Of a DNA stretch of 46,781 nucleotides, positions 41,705-46,781 are shown piece by piece. Within the stretch, counting starts at the first letter, position 1; the number at the start of each line of letters is the position of its first letter. Origin of the DNA: a virus; the IMG/VR virus record IMGVR_UViG_3300030085_000843, positions 5,799 to 52,579 of that record; one strand, 5' to 3'. The notes below the pieces were generated by a model. The model searched no databases. It was not told the DNA's origin and was given only the letters and a program-made list of their open reading frames with translations. The position numbers were made by a program, and so were the translations under genes.

Positions 41705-44700
41705 TTATCTATAGAATTTTTTTGCAGCCACATCTGTAGAATGCAAATGTATTAATTTATTTGTAGAATTACTATATTTTAGTCGGATTCCTACCCATTT
41801 ATCTGTAAATTTCCTTCGTTGGTTCCATTGTTTATTCAGATCTATAAACGTATTGTTTATAGTTTCATTCATTCCTGAGATTGTAAACATATTAATAAAC
41901 TGATGAGCTAATACGTTTGTAGTTACAGTTCCAGCAACATTTGCTCCAGGTATTCCAAAGTTGCCTCCAGTATGAGGACCTGTAAAGATAGGTAAATTAT
42001 TATTTTGTAATAGTGCTAAGTCTCTAAATTTATTTATCTTCCACTCATTCCCAACCCTTCTAGTATTTATCATGTATTCTATATCTTGCTCACCTGATAA
42101 TTGATGTGTAGTATAAACATAAAAAGAAGTAAATCCAGGATCGTGTAATAAAGTTTCTTGATTAGCTACGTTAGTTGAATCATGTACATCTATCATATAT
42201 TCAAAACTGTAAAATACTTTATCTAGATTTTTAGAAGCATTATATATAAACTCAAACTCACTTTCAAATACTTCACCATAAAATCTACCCCTATTGTCTT
42301 CATCATCATGTAAATAAAACTGTGGATCAAAAAATAAATTACCTTCACCAAATGATCCTAATACAGTTTTAACTCTAGAATAGTGGTAAGGCACATAGTC
42401 ATGAAATGATACCCACACATTAAACTCAACACTAAAAGATGCAGTCCATCCATCTAGTTTATATGTACTAACATCTAAGTTACCATTTGAATCTCTTACT
42501 GGATAATCTGTTGAGGTTGTAGCAGTGCTTACTGTAAATCCGTTTAGTCTAGTATTCCATGCAGCAGTAGTAAATGGAGTAGTATTTAAAGTTGCACCAA
42601 TTTGTGCTAAAAGAATCCTTTCTATAAAATCACCATTAGCAGTGTCTGTATTAAAATTTATATCCCTTTTAGTTAAAAGAATTCTATCATATTTTTCATC
42701 ATATTCTGCATGAAAACCAAAACCAAAAATAGGATTATCCATTGTAGCTGGCATACCATATTGTTCAAAATTAAAAGGTATATTATCCTGGAACCAGTTT
42801 TCCATACCTGTTTTACCTGCATCTCTCATTTTATCTGTTACCATGAAAACTCTACGGTTTGCATAGTCCATGCAGAAGTATCCATTTCTTGATACTAAAG
42901 ATACCCATTGAGATATAGTACCACCATATCCTAACTCAGTCTGTACCATTTCATCAGGCTCTTGTGCAAATATATCACCACTACCAATAAAAGATTCTGA
43001 TCCATCTGATAGTTTTAATGATTGTTTACCTTTTGTTCTAAATAAACTGTCCTCAGTATGTAAGTATAGTAAATTATTAAATGTAACCAACTTCCATAAA
43101 TCTCCCCTATTACGTGGCAAGTCTTTAAATTGTAATGCTAAGAATACTCTATAATTATCTATAAGACTTGTATTATCTGCCTTTGCAGATCTTTGTACTC
43201 TTGTTTTAAATACAGTAGGATCAGCTTCTCTTAAAGGTAAAGGTATTGGAGGTTTAACATCTGTAACTCCTAAAGAGTATTGTTTATTATATTTCATGTT
43301 ATCAACAGAAGTCAAATCTGTGTTTGCTTCTATGTCCGTTACTTTCTTAGCAGGACTGCCTGGAAAATAAGCAGTTTCTTTAGCTTCCTCATGTCTAAAG
43401 TTAATATTATCACTAGACTCACAAATAGTATATATTAAAGATTTATGATCTTTAGGAGCTTCACCTTCATATTCTGGTCTATGCGTCATACGATACCCAT
43501 GCCTTGTTATATATGTATCTCCCCCATAAATATCACCAGTAGCATAGGTACTAGATGCATTAAGAGAATTTCCATCAAAGATAAAGTTTTCTAAATCCTC
43601 TCCTAAAACCTCAAAACCTGTCCATACAAGCTCTTGCGAGTCAACTGATAAATACATATCTGTTTTAAATGCATGTAGATTGTGTACTTGCACGCTAGGA
43701 AAATCTGTACCTCCATTATAACTTGATGATGTTGCACTAAGTGGAGGCGTATCATGCCAGCTTGGTATAGGTCCATTAGGGTCTCCCCAAGCTCCTTGGT
43801 TAGGCAATCTATTTGGATCATATCCTAAAAGTATACTTGATTCTCCTGCTAAATTATATATTCTTTTACCAAACCCTAGCGATCTTCCATCATATATAGA
43901 ATCTCCTTGTAGATATGTTCTACATTTTTCTCTTAACGGATATATTATAAACTGATCAGTTGGATTAGAGGTCCACTGTGTTGCCATGTGAATAGCTACA
44001 AACGAGTCTGGATCTAAACAAACATCAGTGCTACCAGTACCGTTAAATTCTGCGTCAGGATAAAAATTAGCTGCTCCTACAAATGTATCCATATCAACAC
44101 TATATTCATAAGTAGTGTGAGTAGCTGTTGCTAAACTTTTTCTTTGCCCACTTTGTGCGTGTAATAAATAAAAATCATGAAATACTCCAGTATTTATTTC
44201 CCCATTGTATAACGATCCTGGTGCAACTATAAAGTCTTCATTACCAGTTCCTGCAGTTCCAGCACCACATGATGCTGTATTTATGTTATCTATATTGTTA
44301 GTATTTTTTACTACATCTTGTCCTAGTATTCTTCTATTACCATGATTTCTTTCTGCATAATATATTTTAAATCCTTGAACTTGATCTGCTATTGGTCTAG
44401 GTATTTTTATATCACTAAGTTGTATACCACAAGGTCTAATATCATTATTTAGATTTCCTGATGAAACTAATACATTTGTGCTTTCTGTCCACCATATAAT
44501 TCCATTAGGAGTTTGACTGCATTGAGCCCAAGATAATCCATTTCCACCCCAACCACTAAGATAAACATCACTCCAATCACTACCACTATTGCTACCTACA
44601 CCTGTTATAGTTCCAAACCCTCCTCCTATTGGAAGAGTTGTTACTCCACTTTCTATATAAACATTTACTGTTGCTCCCGAACCCATTGCTTGACTTAGGT

Positions 44701-46582
44701 CATCATTTAAAATAGCGTTTGCTGGTAAACTAGTATTGATATAATTAAAAATAAAACCTGATATAGTACCTTGAAATGTTGTATCTACATCTATAAAAGT
44801 ATGCGATGATGTAGATCCACAATTGTCTATATCAGCAAAATAACAATAATACGTTTGTGTTACTGTTTGTGTATTAGCATTAAGACTTCCTGTGCTAGAT
44901 CCAATAGCTGAGTCAGTAGAATTAGTAGGCATGTGGTGATGTCTTACATTTTCACCTCTAAGATCTCCTATTTGACCTGTTTCATCTTCTACTAAATAAT
45001 CATTTGTGTTTGGATAAAATTCATTTCTATTTTGCCAAAAGTTCATTAATCTAGGCGTAGCCGTAGTAAAATCATAAAAATGAAATAAACTACCTTCTCC
45101 ACCAGTTAAAACATCTAAAGCTGCATCAGTTGTACTTATAGAATCTAACTCGTTCACTGTTGCTGAAAGTGAGGCAGATGCTGTTGTTCCTATATGTGTA
45201 ACATCTTGAGAGCTAACACCTGTTAAAGCTTCTCTTCCTGGAATATGATATGCATAAGACATAGTACCATCGTTAAGAATAAACGCTATATATAATGCAT
45301 ATACCTCATCTCTTGTATAACCTCTACGATTTAAAGATTTAGATGAATTCATATTTACACTTCTAAACCCATTTTCTTTACTTGCATTTAACGGAGTTGA
45401 ATCTAAATATCCAAAATCTAAATTATCTGAACTAAGTTCATAAATATCAAAATCAGTAATTAAAGGTCTTACACTAGTACATTTAATATTATTTGCAAAC
45501 GGCTGGTATCCTATATCTTTAGTTCCAGTAAGATTACCTAGATATAAAATACTATCTAATTGAGTAATGGTTTTAGCAGTATCATAAGATACAGTGTCTA
45601 TAATTACATCATCCACAGAAAAAGATTCAAATCCTTCTAATCCAGAAAATGTTACAGTATCTGTTGTAGATGAAATATCTATGTCATTTAATTTAAAAGC
45701 AAATTCTGCAGGATCTCCAGCATCATTTATACTTTTATATACTACAGCAGGACGTAAAAATTCATAATCAGTATTTAAATTAGTTACATTCCATGTAATT
45801 GATTTACCAGTTTGAGAATCAGCAGGGCATCCATCATATCTTTCTATTGGAAGAACTGACTCTACATCTTCTACAATTGGAACTCCTAAAGAATACGCTA
45901 CAAAATTTGTTTGTACAAAATTTTGATCTACGTATGCTAAGAATAAATAATAAGTTCCTGATTTTAAAGCCCCTCCATTATTAATAGAACTAAAATCTAT
46001 ATTAGGTACAGGACCTGAGTGTGGAAATAAATTTAGTCTATCTATATAATTTTTATTAGGAGAGTTTGCTGGATCAACATTATAGACTTGAAACTGGTTA
46101 CCCCCTAATTGTCTAGTAATATTTATACATCTTGGAGGATTAAAATTATCTGTAAAATATATAATTACATTTTCATCAGGATCAATTTTATATGTACCTT
46201 CTATTGGATATTCTATACTAAATTTAAGATCTACATCATTTTGTAATCCTGTAATATTAGAAGTAACTACTCCTCCGTCTTGTGTTTGAAGTATTAGTAG
46301 TAATGGATTACCTCCTATTTGTGATGAATCAAATAAATATATTCTAGAAAATCCAGGAGTGCCTGCTTCATGAGTAAAAAATACAACATCGTCATCTGTA
46401 AGAACAATAGATCCTATAACACGCTCATTAGTAGTTTTAAAAAAAGCAGCAGCTCTATTTCCTACTTCGTTGCTAATAGCACCTGGAGATTCATCTATAG
46501 TTACGTTCTTAGCGTATCTATATGTACCTTGAGGCTGATCTACAGGAGCAGCATCTTTATTTAATCCTTTTATAAATTTCAT
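41705..46582 (-). CDS. 1625-aa tail (muzzle/stabilisation-type) protein
   Basis: Long beta-rich protein without coiled coils, rich in Asn, Thr, Asp, Gly and Tyr, as expected of a tail structural protein. The N-terminus MKFIKGLNKDAAPVDQPQGT, with the continuation around NVTIDESPGAISNEVGN, is typical of Bacteroidetes-phage tail proteins distantly related to the P22 gp10-type stabilisation/hub protein, which forms the 'muzzle' in crAss001-like virions. Many aromatic/Gly strands suggest beta-propeller or beta-sandwich repeats. It is the first large gene of the minus-strand block and is coupled by TAATG to the 63-aa gene upstream. A receptor-binding role cannot be excluded. Confidence 0.6.
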   Translation of the reverse strand: MKFIKGLNKDAAPVDQPQGTYRYAKNVTIDESPGAISNEVGNRAAAFFKTTNERVIGSIVLTDDDVVFFTHEAGTPGFSRIYLFDSSQIGGNPLLLILQTQDGGVVTSNITGLQNDVDLKFSIEYPIEGTYKIDPDENVIIYFTDNFNPPRCINITRQLGGNQFQVYNVDPANSPNKNYIDRLNLFPHSGPVPNIDFSSINNGGALKSGTYYLFLAYVDQNFVQTNFVAYSLGVPIVEDVESVLPIERYDGCPADSQTGKSITWNVTNLNTDYEFLRPAVVYKSINDAGDPAEFAFKLNDIDISSTTDTVTFSGLEGFESFSVDDVIIDTVSYDTAKTITQLDSILYLGNLTGTKDIGYQPFANNIKCTSVRPLITDFDIYELSSDNLDFGYLDSTPLNASKENGFRSVNMNSSKSLNRRGYTRDEVYALYIAFILNDGTMSYAYHIPGREALTGVSSQDVTHIGTTASASLSATVNELDSISTTDAALDVLTGGEGSLFHFYDFTTATPRLMNFWQNRNEFYPNTNDYLVEDETGQIGDLRGENVRHHHMPTNSTDSAIGSSTGSLNANTQTVTQTYYCYFADIDNCGSTSSHTFIDVDTTFQGTISGFIFNYINTSLPANAILNDDLSQAMGSGATVNVYIESGVTTLPIGGGFGTITGVGSNSGSDWSDVYLSGWGGNGLSWAQCSQTPNGIIWWTESTNVLVSSGNLNNDIRPCGIQLSDIKIPRPIADQVQGFKIYYAERNHGNRRILGQDVVKNTNNIDNINTASCGAGTAGTGNEDFIVAPGSLYNGEINTGVFHDFYLLHAQSGQRKSLATATHTTYEYSVDMDTFVGAANFYPDAEFNGTGSTDVCLDPDSFVAIHMATQWTSNPTDQFIIYPLREKCRTYLQGDSIYDGRSLGFGKRIYNLAGESSILLGYDPNRLPNQGAWGDPNGPIPSWHDTPPLSATSSSYNGGTDFPSVQVHNLHAFKTDMYLSVDSQELVWTGFEVLGEDLENFIFDGNSLNASSTYATGDIYGGDTYITRHGYRMTHRPEYEGEAPKDHKSLIYTICESSDNINFRHEEAKETAYFPGSPAKKVTDIEANTDLTSVDNMKYNKQYSLGVTDVKPPIPLPLREADPTVFKTRVQRSAKADNTSLIDNYRVFLALQFKDLPRNRGDLWKLVTFNNLLYLHTEDSLFRTKGKQSLKLSDGSESFIGSGDIFAQEPDEMVQTELGYGGTISQWVSLVSRNGYFCMDYANRRVFMVTDKMRDAGKTGMENWFQDNIPFNFEQYGMPATMDNPIFGFGFHAEYDEKYDRILLTKRDINFNTDTANGDFIERILLAQIGATLNTTPFTTAAWNTRLNGFTVSTATTSTDYPVRDSNGNLDVSTYKLDGWTASFSVEFNVWVSFHDYVPYHYSRVKTVLGSFGEGNLFFDPQFYLHDDEDNRGRFYGEVFESEFEFIYNASKNLDKVFYSFEYMIDVHDSTNVANQETLLHDPGFTSFYVYTTHQLSGEQDIEYMINTRRVGNEWKINKFRDLALLQNNNLPIFTGPHTGGNFGIPGANVAGTVTTNVLAHQFINMFTISGMNETINNTFIDLNKQWNQRRKFTDKWVGIRLKYSNSTNKLIHLHSTDVAAKKFYR

Positions 46583-46773
46583 TAATAGTCTCTATCTAAT
46601 TGTTCTCTGTCATTAAGTGTTTCAAAAAATGCAGCATGTCTGTTAATATCTGGGACAAGTCTAACCCATTGATTCATGTAAGACTCATACTTATCAATAT
46701 CTGGATAGTTAGCTGCGTTTCTTGCTTGTGTACAGTAGTATTTCCATTTTTGGTCTGCAAAATTATAGTCCAT
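46582..46773 (-). CDS. 63-aa small virion-operon protein
   Basis: Short, soluble, aromatic and Asp/Asn-rich (MDYNFADQKWKYYCTQARNA...), probably two helices. Its TAA stop shares a base with the ATG of the tail protein gene, so the two are translated together. A small tail-associated component (for example a helix bound to the muzzle) is conceivable; the sequence does not show it. Only 8 bases lie upstream in the window (ccaataaa), so the true start could be further out, though the A-rich leader supports this ATG. Confidence 0.6.
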   Translation of the reverse strand: MDYNFADQKWKYYCTQARNAANYPDIDKYESYMNQWVRLVPDINRHAAFFETLNDREQLDRDY

Positions 46774-46781
46774 TTTATTGG

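Noticed and set aside
46749-46773. TAATTTTG box on the minus strand at the start of the 63-aa gene as promoter for the virion operon
   Set aside because: It lies inside the first codons of that gene, has no clear -33 box in the window, and would exclude the gene it starts in. The real promoter is probably outside the window.
1-46781. Stop-codon reassignment (TAG or TGA), known in some crAss-like phages
   Set aside because: TAA, TAG and TGA all terminate well-defined genes here (for example TAG at 7616-7618 and TGA at 5678-5680), and conserved domains are not interrupted by in-frame TAG or TGA.
1-46781. tRNA genes, CRISPR arrays, diversity-generating retroelement
   Set aside because: No GGTTCGAATCC-like T-arm with a matching cloverleaf, no regularly spaced repeats, and no reverse transcriptase motif were found by eye. 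A tRNAscan or repeat search could still find weak cases.

Overview
The window looks like roughly half of the genome of a tailed phage of the crAss-like group (Crassvirales) infecting a member of the Bacteroidetes. The strongest evidence is a 2074-residue minus-strand protein carrying DFDID at residues 1370-1374. This is the catalytic signature of the giant virion RNA polymerase known from the crAss-like Cellulophaga phage phi14:2. It sits inside a 26-kb minus-strand block of very long, tightly packed virion genes, which is also typical of crAss-like phages. Host signals agree: starts are preceded by A/T-rich leaders rather than Shine-Dalgarno sequences, and several intergenic sites match the Bacteroidetes promoter consensus TTTG-N19-21-TAnnTTTG. 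DNA is AT-rich and the standard code is used (TAA, TAG and TGA all end genes). No terminase, portal, major capsid, lysis or integrase gene is seen, so the window is partial. No tRNA, CRISPR array, insertion sequence or reverse transcriptase was recognised.

Layout. (1) 1-3136, plus strand: small early-type genes of unknown function, including two predicted lipoproteins and a 32-residue membrane peptide, interspersed with hairpins and a probable small-RNA cassette (about 2930-3110). (2) 3137-20453, plus strand: replication, recombination and repair genes. In order these are family A DNA polymerase, DnaA-domain-IV-like protein, a small membrane protein, a winged-helix protein, SF2 helicase, DnaB-type helicase, RecA-like ATPase of the Sak4/AAA_24 type, a likely single-strand-binding protein, DnaG-like primase, a PD-(D/E)XK nuclease, an rIIA-like GHKL ATPase, a spore-photoproduct-lyase-like radical SAM protein, an rIIB-like protein, a FEN-type 5'-3' exonuclease, a hypothetical protein, uracil-DNA glycosylase and a dATP/dGTP-diphosphohydrolase-like protein. 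(3) 46773-20436, minus strand: a 63-residue protein, a 1625-residue tail (muzzle/stabilisation-type) protein, three large putative ejected/cargo proteins (943, 844 and 1925 aa), the virion RNA polymerase (2074 aa) and a 1297-residue protein. Genes in this block abut within 0-3 bases or overlap by one base.

How it works together. By analogy with phi14:2, the virion polymerase and its co-packaged proteins would be injected and would transcribe the early genes. The plus-strand operons then supply a nearly complete replisome plus repair and nucleotide-pool functions. The two transcription units converge and their coding ends overlap by 18 bp at 20436-20453. A hairpin with three G-U pairs, stable only in plus-strand RNA, lies just beyond the plus stop. 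The less familiar content is RNA-level: a promoter-terminator-bounded leader or sRNA at 2930-3110, a pseudoknot-like closed element at 17641-17709 ahead of the exonuclease gene, a related closed element at 1857-1936, and two near-identical promoters placed so close to their ATGs that the mRNAs should be leaderless. All assignments come from reading motifs; no database search was run.
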